Part shown: positions 19,650 through 27,738 of the stretch, in pieces | How positions within the stretch are numbered: position 1 is the stretch's first letter | Layout of the letters: every line of letters begins with the position of its first letter | NCBI GenBank assembly: GCA_964441285.1 | Contig: CAYTUK010000001.1 | Location: 124,001 to 188,000, forward strand | DNA length: 64,000 nt | Source: S010-25 sp964441285 | GTDB lineage: Bacteria > Pseudomonadota > Gammaproteobacteria > SZUA-229 | Direction: 5' to 3' | Program-made: the position numbers and the translations under genes | The notes under the pieces: model-generated | The model's database searches: none | The model's input: the letters and a program-made list of their open reading frames with translations, nothing else | What the model was told of the DNA's origin: nothing

Positions 19650-21036
19650 TAGCTTGCATCTGGTATGGGGGGTGCTGCTGCATATTGCGACCGTCCTTGG
19701 GGTTCTGCTTGCATCACTGCTGGTTTCTCAGGTGCTGCGTAGTCCACGGATGCCAGCAGCTACGATGGGCTGGCTGTTTGTGATTATTTTTATACCATTA
19801 ATAGGAATTCCACTGTACCTCACTTTTGGCGAGCGCAAGCTCAATGCCAAAATGTGCCGTAAGGCGAAAATACACTTACCTGATACGCCTGATATACATG
19901 ATCATCCGATGCATTCATTACTGGTTTCTCTTGGTATTCCATCTTCATGTAGTGGGAATCGGGTTCAGTTTCACGAAAATGGAAGTGTCGCCTATCAGTC
20001 ATTGCTGGCACTGCTGGAGGGGGCGCAGCGAACGATTGATATTGCTATTTTTATCTTAGGTGATGACTTGATTGGTCAGGAAATACTCGCTGTGCTGGAG
20101 GATAAAGCCACGCAGGGAGTGAAGGTGCGCTTGCTGCTTGATGGTGTCGGTTCCTTTAAGCTGCCTAAAAAAATATTGCAGCCGCTTGTCGATCAGGGTG
20201 GTCGGATAGCCTGGTTTATTCCGATTATGCATCGTCCGCTACGGGGTAGAACTAATTTACGCAATCATCGAAAAATGATTATTGCTGATAATGAAAAAGT
20301 GTGGGCGGGTGGGCGCAACTTTGCTCGGCAGTATCTGGGGAAAAATTGTGCTGATACCTGCTGGATTGATCTAAGTTTTTCCCAGCAAGGTGCTGTTGTA
20401 TCAACCTACTCTGCTATTTTTGAAGCAGACTGGCGGTTTGCAACAAATTCTTCGGCTGAAGACAGAATTTGTCATTCCCGGATAACTGTCAGCGGACAGA
20501 GCCGTGTTCAGGTGATTCCTTCTGGGCCGGATGTTGCTGATGATCCAATTTATGCCACAATATTGACTGCCTGCTATGTGGCGCGTCAACGGCTGCTCAT
20601 TGTTACACCTTATTATGTGCCTGATGCCGGAGTGCAGGAAGCACTTAAATTAGCGGCTCTTCGAGGTGTGGTGGTTGAACTTATCCTGCCCGCCAAATCT
20701 AATCACTACCTTGCTGATATTGCGCGTAATCGCTACTTACGTGAGCTAGATAAGGCGGGGGTACGAATCTGGTTTCTTCCTGATGTTATGTTGCATGCCA
20801 AAGTGCTGGTAGTTGATACTACTTTTGCAATGGCGGGGTCGGCTAATCTGGATATCCGTAGCCTGTTTTTAAACTATGAAATAATGAGTGCTTTCTACAG
20901 TGAAAGTGATGTTACGTGGCTGACGCACTGGTTGGAGTCACTGCGTCAGCGCTGTGAGCGTCATTACCCTCGATCAGCCGGTGTGTTCCGAGAAATATTT
21001 GAGGGTTTGATACTGTTGGGAGCTTATCAGCTTTGA
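19618..21036 (+). CDS. cls: Cardiolipin synthase (phospholipase D superfamily)
   Basis: 472 residues. Two membrane segments at about 12-38 and 50-70 anchor the protein in the inner membrane. Two HKD phosphatidyl-transfer motifs follow: His217-x-Lys219-x4-Asp224 and His393-x-Lys395-x4-Asp400, each followed by the Gly-Gly/Gly-Ser-x-Asn segment of the family. Length and layout match bacterial Cls, which condenses two phosphatidylglycerols into cardiolipin. The start ATG overlaps the possible DedA remnant, and its ribosome binding site is weak, so the exact start is less certain than the identity. Confidence 0.88.
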   Translation: MEAAAVFQNIDSLHLVWGVLLHIATVLGVLLASLLVSQVLRSPRMPAATMGWLFVIIFIPLIGIPLYLTFGERKLNAKMCRKAKIHLPDTPDIHDHPMHSLLVSLGIPSSCSGNRVQFHENGSVAYQSLLALLEGAQRTIDIAIFILGDDLIGQEILAVLEDKATQGVKVRLLLDGVGSFKLPKKILQPLVDQGGRIAWFIPIMHRPLRGRTNLRNHRKMIIADNEKVWAGGRNFARQYLGKNCADTCWIDLSFSQQGAVVSTYSAIFEADWRFATNSSAEDRICHSRITVSGQSRVQVIPSGPDVADDPIYATILTACYVARQRLLIVTPYYVPDAGVQEALKLAALRGVVVELILPAKSNHYLADIARNRYLRELDKAGVRIWFLPDVMLHAKVLVVDTTFAMAGSANLDIRSLFLNYEIMSAFYSESDVTWLTHWLESLRQRCERHYPRSAGVFREIFEGLILLGAYQL

Positions 21037-21112
21037 TTAATGCACAATTCCTGTTTCGAGGTAGTGCCTCTGTTAAATTATTAAACGCATTTATAAAAGG
21101 CGGATAAATCAC

Positions 21113-22249
21113 ATGATACTTGCAGTCCTTTTGTTAACAACATTATTTCTTGCCTACACCAATGGGGCGAATGATAACTGTAAGGGTATTGCTACACTCT
21201 ATGGTAGTAAGGTTGCCAGTTATAAAACCGCGATCACAATTGCAACCATAGCAACTTTTTTAGGTTCTATCTGCGCGATGTTTTTAGCTCAGGGATTAAT
21301 TACCAGTTTTTCAGGTAAGGGCCTGGTACCACAAAATATTGCTGCCGCGCCGGATTTCCTGATAGCCGTAGGCCTGGGTGCCAGCAGTACGGTACTACTG
21401 GCGACACGCTTAGGTTTTCCCATTTCAACGACGCATAGTCTAGTTGGTGGTTTGCTTGGGGCAGGGCTTATGGCGGTTGGTTTAAATGTGAATTTTTACC
21501 AGCTTGGAAGCACTTTCTTTCTACCACTACTTGTAAGTCCATTGATTGCTTTTGTACTGGGTATCGTTGTATATGGGTTTTTTACATGGTTACGTAAGGC
21601 AATGGGATTGACTAAAGAAGCCTGTTTTTGTATAGGCGAAGAAAAAAAGTTCATCCCATTAAGCACGCTAACGCCTGCTGAAACTGGCGCAATGGCTTTA
21701 AATGCAGACACTATTAATCCGACCAGTCCAAAACTGGTTATTGCCAGCGATAGTGATTGTGTTGATTTATACACAGACAGGGTATGGCACGTTTCAATAC
21801 AAAAAATACTGGATACAGCTCATGTGGCAAGTGCCGCAGCGGTATCATTTGCTCGGGGATTAAATGATACGCCTAAAATAGCCGGTTTACTGGTAGCCAC
21901 TCAGGCGATTAATACCCGATGGGGCATGGTCGCTATTGCTGTTGGAATAGCCATTGGTGGCTTGTTAAGTGCGTACCGTGTTGCTGAGACTATGAGTAAT
22001 AAAATTACTAAAATTAATCATGGGCAAGGTCTTTCAGCAAATTTAGTGACCAGTTTCCTGGTAATAGTTGCCAGTAGATTTGGTGTGCCAGTCTCTACCA
22101 CTCACGTTTCTGTGGGTGCGATTTTTGGTATTGGCATGGTTAGCAAGAAACATAATAGTGGTGTGATTCGGAATATTCTTCTTTCCTGGTTAATTACTCT
22201 ACCCGTTGCGATGATGTTTAGCGCATTGGTATACTGGCTTATTGCATAA
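21113..22249 (+). CDS. pit: PiT-family inorganic phosphate transporter
   Basis: 378 residues, strongly hydrophobic, with the internal duplication typical of PHO4/PiT carriers. The paired signatures are Gly-Ala-Asn-Asp-Asn near the N-terminus and Gly-Leu-Asn-Asp-Thr-Pro-Lys near residue 250, and Pro-Ile/Val-Ser-Thr-Thr-His in each half. A hydrophilic loop of about 60 residues separates the halves. The family performs low-affinity cation-coupled phosphate uptake; some relatives move sulfate, and the sequence alone does not settle this. A ribosome binding site, AAAGGCGG, sits 10 bases before the ATG. Confidence 0.88.
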   Translation: MILAVLLLTTLFLAYTNGANDNCKGIATLYGSKVASYKTAITIATIATFLGSICAMFLAQGLITSFSGKGLVPQNIAAAPDFLIAVGLGASSTVLLATRLGFPISTTHSLVGGLLGAGLMAVGLNVNFYQLGSTFFLPLLVSPLIAFVLGIVVYGFFTWLRKAMGLTKEACFCIGEEKKFIPLSTLTPAETGAMALNADTINPTSPKLVIASDSDCVDLYTDRVWHVSIQKILDTAHVASAAAVSFARGLNDTPKIAGLLVATQAINTRWGMVAIAVGIAIGGLLSAYRVAETMSNKITKINHGQGLSANLVTSFLVIVASRFGVPVSTTHVSVGAIFGIGMVSKKHNSGVIRNILLSWLITLPVAMMFSALVYWLIA

Positions 22250-22373
22250 GTTTCTTACTGTGAAATTGTGATGGTTTTTATTTTCAGGCAAGAAGTAATC
22301 TATTAAGACTTAATGGACGGAATGTTCTATTTGCCTGGAGTCTGTAATGGATTTTTAGTTGATCGCCGAGTAT

Positions 22374-22841
22374 TTATAATGTGTAATCTCGAATCACCCC
22401 AGTGACAATACCCAATACCTGAACTTCTTCATTTTTTAAATGAATCGGTTCCATTTCTGGGTTGGCAGGTTGTAGGCAAATACCGTCTGCCCTGATATAG
22501 AATTTCTTTAATGTTACCTGTTCGTCATTGATAAGCGCTACCACTGATTGTCCATTTTCTGCCCATTCGCGCTTTTCGATAATAACGATATCACCATCCT
22601 GAATATTATCATCGATCATCGAATGACCATGCACTTTGAGTGCATAGGTATTTTTACGCACCATATGCGCCGGGACTTTAATCCGTTCATTCTCTTCAAT
22701 ACGTTCGATGGGATTACCGGCGGTGATTCTGCCCAGGAGAGGAATTTCGACTAATGTAACCGCCTGACTGTCGACGGGTTCAAAATCACCGCTCCAGACA
22801 GGGCGTTGGTGTTTGGGTAAAAGCAGACTGATATTATTCAT
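22374..22841 (-). CDS. S24-family (LexA/UmuD-like) self-cleaving protein without HTH
   Basis: 155 residues from the ATG at 22841; a start 22 codons upstream would translate through the operator-like palindrome and is less likely. The whole protein is the LexA/UmuD C-terminal domain: cleavage site Ala41-Gly42 (Gly-Arg-Ile-Thr-Ala-Gly), nucleophile Ser74 (GHSM) and general base Lys112 (Val-Thr-Leu-Lys). The N-terminal winged helix of LexA is absent. Length resembles UmuD, but the cleavage site is Ala-Gly as in LexA rather than Cys-Gly, and no umuC is adjacent. It may be a RecA-responsive regulator or polymerase accessory factor. Confidence 0.82.
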   Translation of the reverse strand: MNNISLLLPKHQRPVWSGDFEPVDSQAVTLVEIPLLGRITAGNPIERIEENERIKVPAHMVRKNTYALKVHGHSMIDDNIQDGDIVIIEKREWAENGQSVVALINDEQVTLKKFYIRADGICLQPANPEMEPIHLKNEEVQVLGIVTGVIRDYTL

Positions 22842-22865
22842 TATCGTGGATGGCACTTTAATTAT

Positions 22866-22880
22866 TATACAAGTTGTATA
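22866..22880. promoter_or_regulatory. 15-bp perfect palindrome upstream of the S24 gene
   Basis: TATACAAGTTGTATA has 7-bp perfect arms around one central base and ends 25 bases upstream of the S24 start codon, where a repressor could block transcription. The protein it precedes has no DNA-binding domain, so another regulator should bind it. It does not match the CTGT-N8-ACAG SOS box. Confidence 0.5.
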
Positions 22881-22910
22881 GAACCATATTATAGTGTTGT
22901 TTGGCAAATA

Positions 22911-22965
22911 TTACTGAAACAGATAAAAAGGCTACCGATTGTTCAAAACACGCTGTCAATACCTC
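22911..22965. repeat. Short palindromic intergenic repeat, copy B (degenerate)
   Basis: Begins TTACTGAAACAGATAAAAAGG, matching the left end of the family, and contains ACACGCTGTCAATAC, the reverse complement of an internal segment of the 131-bp copy at 57.8 kb. The far end is eroded. Confidence 0.5.
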
Positions 22966-23019
22966 TTCCGCTATTACACATAACGGATAAATGCATTTTG
23001 TATTGGTATTATGCGCCGG

Positions 23020-23685
23020 TTATTTTATTGTATTAAGGTCGACCTTTTGAATTACCTCCCTGGGTTTCATTGTTTCAGATTGAATGTTAAATAACTTGTA
23101 ACCATGAAGCATTGCTGAAATATCATATCTTTGTGCCTTATAGTCGCACAGGATGACGCTGCCGATATGCAATAGACTGAAGTAAAAAATAACCTGTGCC
23201 CATAACTGATGAACAGATAATAGAATAAAACCGGCGATTTCCGTATGTGATGATATGAGTAAGCCGCTTAGTGTGACTAAAATAAACACCAGATATAAAA
23301 CCAAATACACGGGTTTCCAGAATGGGTTTTGAGCATACCAGTTTGGTAGTGGCGATTTTCCCAGGGTGATATAAAACAGAAGCATTGCTTTGACTGTTTT
23401 AATGTCCAGCCTATTGGGAATCATTGCAGGCAGTGTCTGCTGATTTTTCCCGGTGATAAACAGGATGATGCGCAGCAGTAACCCAGCAGTAAAAATACCT
23501 GCGGCAAAGAGATGGTATGCCAGGGCTGAGCCGTGCAGGCTGAGACTGTTCGTCATTAACCAGCCGGTTAGCATTAAAACCAGTGTAGAAATAGCGAGGA
23601 ACCAGTGGCTGAGTCGAAACCAGCCGCTCCAGATTAAAACTTTTCGGTAATTATTTGGGTTCATGGGTGATTGAAAATTATACAT
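23020..23685 (-). CDS. Cytochrome b561 / hydrogenase-type b-cytochrome
   Basis: 221 residues with four predicted membrane helices. Histidines placed as haem ligands lie in Ser-His-Trp (helix 1), Tyr-His-Leu (helix 2), Val-His-Gln and Leu-His-Ile (helices 3-4), the layout of di-haem b-type cytochromes that pass electrons between quinone and periplasmic partners. No hydrogenase or partner gene is adjacent. The first ATG lies directly against a palindromic repeat copy; a second ATG seven codons in is an alternative start. Neither has a clear ribosome binding site. Confidence 0.75.
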   Translation of the reverse strand: MYNFQSPMNPNNYRKVLIWSGWFRLSHWFLAISTLVLMLTGWLMTNSLSLHGSALAYHLFAAGIFTAGLLLRIILFITGKNQQTLPAMIPNRLDIKTVKAMLLFYITLGKSPLPNWYAQNPFWKPVYLVLYLVFILVTLSGLLISSHTEIAGFILLSVHQLWAQVIFYFSLLHIGSVILCDYKAQRYDISAMLHGYKLFNIQSETMKPREVIQKVDLNTIK

Positions 23686-23731
23686 TACTAACAGGATGGA
23701 TGAAAAGGCTACTTATTATTTGTTTCAGTAA
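23685..23731 (-). repeat. Short palindromic intergenic repeat, copy C
   Basis: Read on the minus strand it runs TTACTGAAAC...TTTTCATCCATCCTGTTAGTAA, so it has both family ends with a short interior. Its edge meets the first possible start codon of the cytochrome b gene, so it forms that gene's untranslated leader. Confidence 0.6.
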
Positions 23732-23886
23732 TGGATGCCTGATTTAGGTTCCTGGATATTTTTTTATGTTTTTTTTATTGATGACCCTTGAAATCTAAGG
23801 TATTCATTATCACATTAGTTGATGTAAATAACACACAAGGTAAACAGTGGATATGTAAAATGAATTAATTTTCAGGAGTTATAGAA

Positions 23887-24630
23887 ATGTCAGAAAGTAA
23901 TCCAGATCAGTTACAACAAACTTTATTATATAGCCTGGTGATTTTACTGCTTGTTACAGTAGGGTTCCTGGGCTGGTATGCAATGAATACAAAAAATAAG
24001 CTGGATGATATACGCGGCTATCATGCGGCAGTGGTTGATACCCATGTAGGTGGTGGGCAGCTTGCTACGAGCATGCAGTCGGGCGCGGTCATCCCTCCAG
24101 CACATTCCAGCTCAACGAATAAGAAAAATAATCGTCAGCCGGTAAACACTCCACCCGTTCAATCCAGCACATCGGGTAATAATTTCTTCAACCAGCCTGT
24201 TAATGCCCAGAACTGGAATCCTTATGAAGAAATGCAGCGTATGCAGCGTGATATGGATAAGGCGTTTAATCATGCCTTTAATGGGTTTCATCAAAATTCT
24301 AATTTCCAGCACTTTTTCAAACAAAATATTTTAACACCAGAAATGGATATTCATGAGAGTGCCAGTCGATATACGGTGATTGTTAATCTTCCAGGTGCTG
24401 ATGCGAAGGATATTTCAGTTAATCTTGATGGTCAAACACTCACGGTTAAAGGTGAGCAGAGCTCTAGTAGGCAGGATAAAAATTCGAAAGGGCATGTTAT
24501 CTACCAAGAGCGGCGTTCGGGTATGTTTCAGCGCAGCATTACCTTGCCGAAACCGGTTCAGCAGAACGGAATGAAAACCCAGGTTAAGAATGGCGTGCTA
24601 ACGGTGACTATTCAAAAACAGAAACAATAA
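23887..24630 (+). CDS. Membrane-anchored small heat-shock protein (Hsp20 family)
   Basis: 247 residues. Residues 11-32 form one strong membrane helix, unusual for this chaperone family. A Ser/Asn/Gln/Pro-rich linker (about 55-110) leads to a short Met-rich segment and an alpha-crystallin domain at about 148-247, with Asp-Ile-x-Glu, Leu-Pro-Gly and a closing Gly-Val-Leu-Thr-Val-Thr strand. The C-terminal Ile-x-Ile extension used for oligomer assembly is missing. It would hold unfolding proteins at a membrane surface; the protein's orientation is not clear. The ribosome binding site CAGGAG is good. Confidence 0.85.
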   Translation: MSESNPDQLQQTLLYSLVILLLVTVGFLGWYAMNTKNKLDDIRGYHAAVVDTHVGGGQLATSMQSGAVIPPAHSSSTNKKNNRQPVNTPPVQSSTSGNNFFNQPVNAQNWNPYEEMQRMQRDMDKAFNHAFNGFHQNSNFQHFFKQNILTPEMDIHESASRYTVIVNLPGADAKDISVNLDGQTLTVKGEQSSSRQDKNSKGHVIYQERRSGMFQRSITLPKPVQQNGMKTQVKNGVLTVTIQKQKQ

Positions 24631-24659
24631 CGGTGCAGCGTAATAACAGCGGGGCGCGT

Positions 24660-24716
24660 CTCAGCTGGCACGCTGAGTTGGGGTTATATTCCCCGCTGCT
24701 TGCGGCGGGGTTGTTT
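24660..24716. terminator. Two hairpins between convergent hsp20 and accC
   Basis: CTCAGC/GCTGAG (24660-24677) is a perfect 6-bp stem. CCCCGC...GCGGGG (24691-24710) is a GC-rich stem followed by TTGTTT. Sitting between convergent genes, this is a plausible bidirectional terminator, though the T-run is short. Confidence 0.5.
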
Positions 24717-24783
24717 ATTGAGAGCCGTTATGAGCGACTGACCCATGCGCACTGCTCAGAGGTCTGATGCGGTGATGGCTGGA

Positions 24784-26124
24784 TTAAAGTCCGAGCTTTT
24801 TTTCCAGATAATGAATATTGGTTCCGCCAGCCTGGAAATTGGCATCATGTAAAATATCTTTATGTAAATCAATATTGGTATTAATGCCGGTAATACTGAT
24901 TTCATCCAGAGCGCCCTGCATTCTGGCAATGGCTACCTCGCGGGTGGTGCCGTAGGCGATTAGTTTGCCAATCATAGAGTCATAATATGGTGGTACAGTG
25001 TAGCCTCCATAGATATGTGTATCAACACGAATACCGGGGCCGCCGGGTGGGTGATAACGTTCGATCTTCCCCGGTGAAGGCATGAAGGTTCTGGCGTGTT
25101 CTGCATTCAGCCGGCATTCTATTGCATGACCGCGAATTTCTATGTCGCTTTGTTTATAACGTAGTTTTTCTCCGGCAGCGATATATAACTGTTCTTTAAT
25201 AATATCTATGCCGGTAACCATCTCAGTGACCGGATGTTCAACCTGTACGCGGGTATTCATTTCAATAAAATAGAAGCTACCATCCTGGTATAAAAATTCG
25301 AAAGTACCAACCCCACGGTATTGCATTTTATTGCATGCATCAACACAGCGCTGACCAATCTTTTTACGTTGTTCGGTGGTGATGCCGGGGGCAGGGGCTT
25401 CTTCTACCACCTTCTGGTTGCGGCGTTGCATTGAGCAGTCACGTTCGCCCAGATGTACGGCGTTACCCTGACCGTCAGAGAGTATCTGGATTTCTACGTG
25501 GCGAGGTGTTTCAAGGTATTTTTCCATGTACACCATGCTATTGCCAAAGAAGCTACCGGCTTCCTGTTTGGTTAATGCAATGGAGCTTTGCAGCGTTGCG
25601 TCAGAATGCACCACGCGCATGCCCCGTCCACCGCCACCACCAGCAGCTTTAATAATGATGGGATAACCAATTTTCTTCGCCAGTGCGATATTCGTATCCG
25701 GGTCGTCTCCCAGCGGCCCGTCAGAACCGGGTACACAGGGGACACCTGCCTCTTTCATGGTTTTAATCGCCGCCACTTTATCGCCCATAGTCCGAATTGA
25801 TTCGGGCGTAGGGCCGATAAAAATAAAACCACTATCTTCAACTCGTTCAGCAAAATCAGCATTTTCAGAAAGAAAACCATAACCAGGATGAATGGCCATT
25901 GCATCGGTAATTTCTGCCGCGCTGATGATGGCCGGGATGTTCAGGTAACTCTGATCTGAAGGTGCAGGACCAATGCAGACAGATTCATCTGCCAGACGTA
26001 CGTGTTTCAGGTCACGGTCAGGCTCGGAGTGGACTGCAACGGTTTTAACACCCAGTTCGCGACAGGCGCGTAGAATGCGTAACGCTATTTCGCCGCGATT
26101 GGCGATAACAACCTTGGATAACAT
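24784..26124 (-). CDS. accC: Acetyl-CoA carboxylase, biotin carboxylase subunit
   Basis: 446 residues, the usual length. The ATP-grasp fold is complete: N-terminal Ile-Ala-Asn-Arg-Gly-Glu-Ile, the glycine-rich Ala-Gly-Gly-Gly-Gly-Gly-Arg-Gly lid loop, Glu-Arg-Asp-Cys-Ser-Met-Gln-Arg-Arg, and Glu-Met-Asn-Thr-Arg-Val-Gln-Val-Glu-His at the metal and bicarbonate site. It carboxylates biotin on AccB in the first step of fatty acid synthesis. It follows accB after 9 bases. The usual downstream neighbour prmA is absent here and lies 33 kb away. Confidence 0.98.
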   Translation of the reverse strand: MLSKVVIANRGEIALRILRACRELGVKTVAVHSEPDRDLKHVRLADESVCIGPAPSDQSYLNIPAIISAAEITDAMAIHPGYGFLSENADFAERVEDSGFIFIGPTPESIRTMGDKVAAIKTMKEAGVPCVPGSDGPLGDDPDTNIALAKKIGYPIIIKAAGGGGGRGMRVVHSDATLQSSIALTKQEAGSFFGNSMVYMEKYLETPRHVEIQILSDGQGNAVHLGERDCSMQRRNQKVVEEAPAPGITTEQRKKIGQRCVDACNKMQYRGVGTFEFLYQDGSFYFIEMNTRVQVEHPVTEMVTGIDIIKEQLYIAAGEKLRYKQSDIEIRGHAIECRLNAEHARTFMPSPGKIERYHPPGGPGIRVDTHIYGGYTVPPYYDSMIGKLIAYGTTREVAIARMQGALDEISITGINTNIDLHKDILHDANFQAGGTNIHYLEKKLGL

Positions 26125-26133
26125 AAAACCGCC

Positions 26134-26577
26134 TTATTCTATAACGATGAGTGGCTGGCCAAATTCAACTGGCTGTGCATTTTCAAGCAGAATGGCTTTT
26201 ATAGTACCGGACTTATCTGCTTCAATCTGGTTGAGTATTTTCATGGCCTCAATAATGCAGACGGTCTCCCCTTTGTTGATATGGTCGCCAATTTTGACAA
26301 AATCGGGCGCACCAGGTGACGATGCGGTATAAAATGTCCCGACCATTGGTGAGTTAACTGTGTGGCCACTGATTACCGTTGCTTCTTCGGTGTCGTTAGC
26401 CTTTTCGCTTACAGCAGGTGCTATTGATGCCGGTGCCGTAAATTGTGGCATGGGTACGGGCGCTGAAGCCGCATAACGTGAAATACGAATAGATTCTTCA
26501 CCTTCATTGATTTCAATTTCTGCGATACCGGATTCTTCCAGTAATTCGATGAGTTTTTTAACTTTGCGTATATCCAT
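26134..26577 (-). CDS. accB: Acetyl-CoA carboxylase biotin carboxyl carrier protein
   Basis: 147 residues. An N-terminal helical segment, an Ala/Pro-rich linker (about 36-66) and a biotinyl domain with Glu-Ala-Met-Lys113-Ile, where Lys113 carries biotin. The carrier shuttles carboxybiotin from AccC to the carboxyltransferase. It lies between aroQ and accC in the conserved order. Confidence 0.97.
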   Translation of the reverse strand: MDIRKVKKLIELLEESGIAEIEINEGEESIRISRYAASAPVPMPQFTAPASIAPAVSEKANDTEEATVISGHTVNSPMVGTFYTASSPGAPDFVKIGDHINKGETVCIIEAMKILNQIEADKSGTIKAILLENAQPVEFGQPLIVIE

Positions 26578-26582
26578 TAGGA

Positions 26583-27041
26583 TTAGCCCTGACTTAATTG
26601 GTTATGTTGTAAATGAGAGATTGCTGCCTGTAAAGCAAGTTCGTAACCCTGTGCGCCGAGGCCAGAAATAACACCTGCTGCAATATCTGAAAAATAGGAG
26701 TGTGCACGAAAGTTTTCCCGTGCGTGAATATTGGATAAATGGATTTCTATAAAAGGTATTTTTACAGCACTTAAAGCATCCCGTAACGCGATGCTAGTGT
26801 GGGTAAAAGCGGCCGGATTGATTATAATAAAACGTGTACCATCAGTTTGTGCCTGGTGGATTTGTGAAATTAAATCTGCCTCACTATTGCTCTGAAAACT
26901 GTTCAGGGCATAACCTGATTGTTCAGCAAACAGGTGTAAACGGGCATTGATTGAGGTTAGCGTATCAGCACCGTAGTGCTCCGGTTCGCGTATACCAAGT
27001 AAATTCAAATTGGGGCCATTGATGACAAGCAGGTCAGGCAT
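26583..27041 (-). CDS. aroQ: 3-dehydroquinate dehydratase, type II
   Basis: 152 residues with the type II signature Asn-Gly-Pro-Asn-Leu-Asn-Leu-Leu-Gly-x-Arg-Glu-Pro-x-x-Tyr-Gly at the N-terminus and His-Leu-Ser-Asn-x-His-x-Arg-Glu-x-Phe-Arg near residue 100. It dehydrates 3-dehydroquinate in the shikimate pathway as a dodecameric cytosolic enzyme. The aroQ-accB-accC order is common in gammaproteobacteria. Confidence 0.97.
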   Translation of the reverse strand: MPDLLVINGPNLNLLGIREPEHYGADTLTSINARLHLFAEQSGYALNSFQSNSEADLISQIHQAQTDGTRFIIINPAAFTHTSIALRDALSAVKIPFIEIHLSNIHARENFRAHSYFSDIAAGVISGLGAQGYELALQAAISHLQHNQLSQG

Positions 27042-27150
27042 TTGAGTATTATCACCAAGTGTTAATAGATAGAGTAATTGTGCATAAGTGGAGAGAAAAA
27101 GTCCACTACTTCGTCGAATTTGTTGTGAAAATCAGAAGAAATTCGTAAGA

Positions 27151-27690
27151 TTAATTATCTGCTATAGCCCCTAGTTGCCTGAGTATGGAGATGGCTCGCT
27201 GTTTACTCAGTTCCCCGGTAATTGTGGCAACAATTTTACCTTGCTTGTTGATGAAAACTGAATAAGGTAATCCACCAGCAGTGTCGCCATAACGTCGTAA
27301 TAGTTCAATGCCACCATCCTCTGCCATCATGATCGGGTAGTTTATGCCTGCTTTAGTCGCAAAATTACGTACCGATTTTTCTTTGTCAATAGCAATACCA
27401 ATAACTTGAAAATTCTGGTTGCCGTATTTTTTCTGTAGTGCGATAAAATCCGGTATCTCTCTTCTGCAGGGTGGACACCAGGTTGCCCAGAAGTTGAGGA
27501 GTATGTTTTTACCCTTCCATTCTTTAATGTCTCGTGTTTTACCATCGAGGTCGGTGGTGGCGAATTCAGGACGCAATTGCCCAAGAATCGATGTATCTAT
27601 CTGTTTGTGTCTGGCTACGTATTTCTGTAGCGCAAAACCTGCACCGCCAGTGATAACAATGGCAATAATAAAAACAGCTAGTTTCTTCAT
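27151..27690 (-). CDS. TlpA/ResA-like membrane-anchored thioredoxin
   Basis: 179 residues. A single N-terminal membrane or signal segment (about 5-22) precedes a redoxin domain with the active site Trp-Cys72-Pro-Pro-Cys75 and the cis-proline segment Gly-Gly-Leu-Pro-Tyr-Ser. Such proteins reduce periplasmic disulfides, often for cytochrome c maturation, and draw electrons from DsbD, whose gene lies immediately upstream on the same strand. The specific substrate is not shown by the sequence. Confidence 0.9.
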   Translation of the reverse strand: MKKLAVFIIAIVITGGAGFALQKYVARHKQIDTSILGQLRPEFATTDLDGKTRDIKEWKGKNILLNFWATWCPPCRREIPDFIALQKKYGNQNFQVIGIAIDKEKSVRNFATKAGINYPIMMAEDGGIELLRRYGDTAGGLPYSVFINKQGKIVATITGELSKQRAISILRQLGAIADN

Positions 27691-27738
27691 TGGTGGTAAA
27701 AAATAGTAGGAGTATCGATTTTATTAGCGGGCAGGTTT

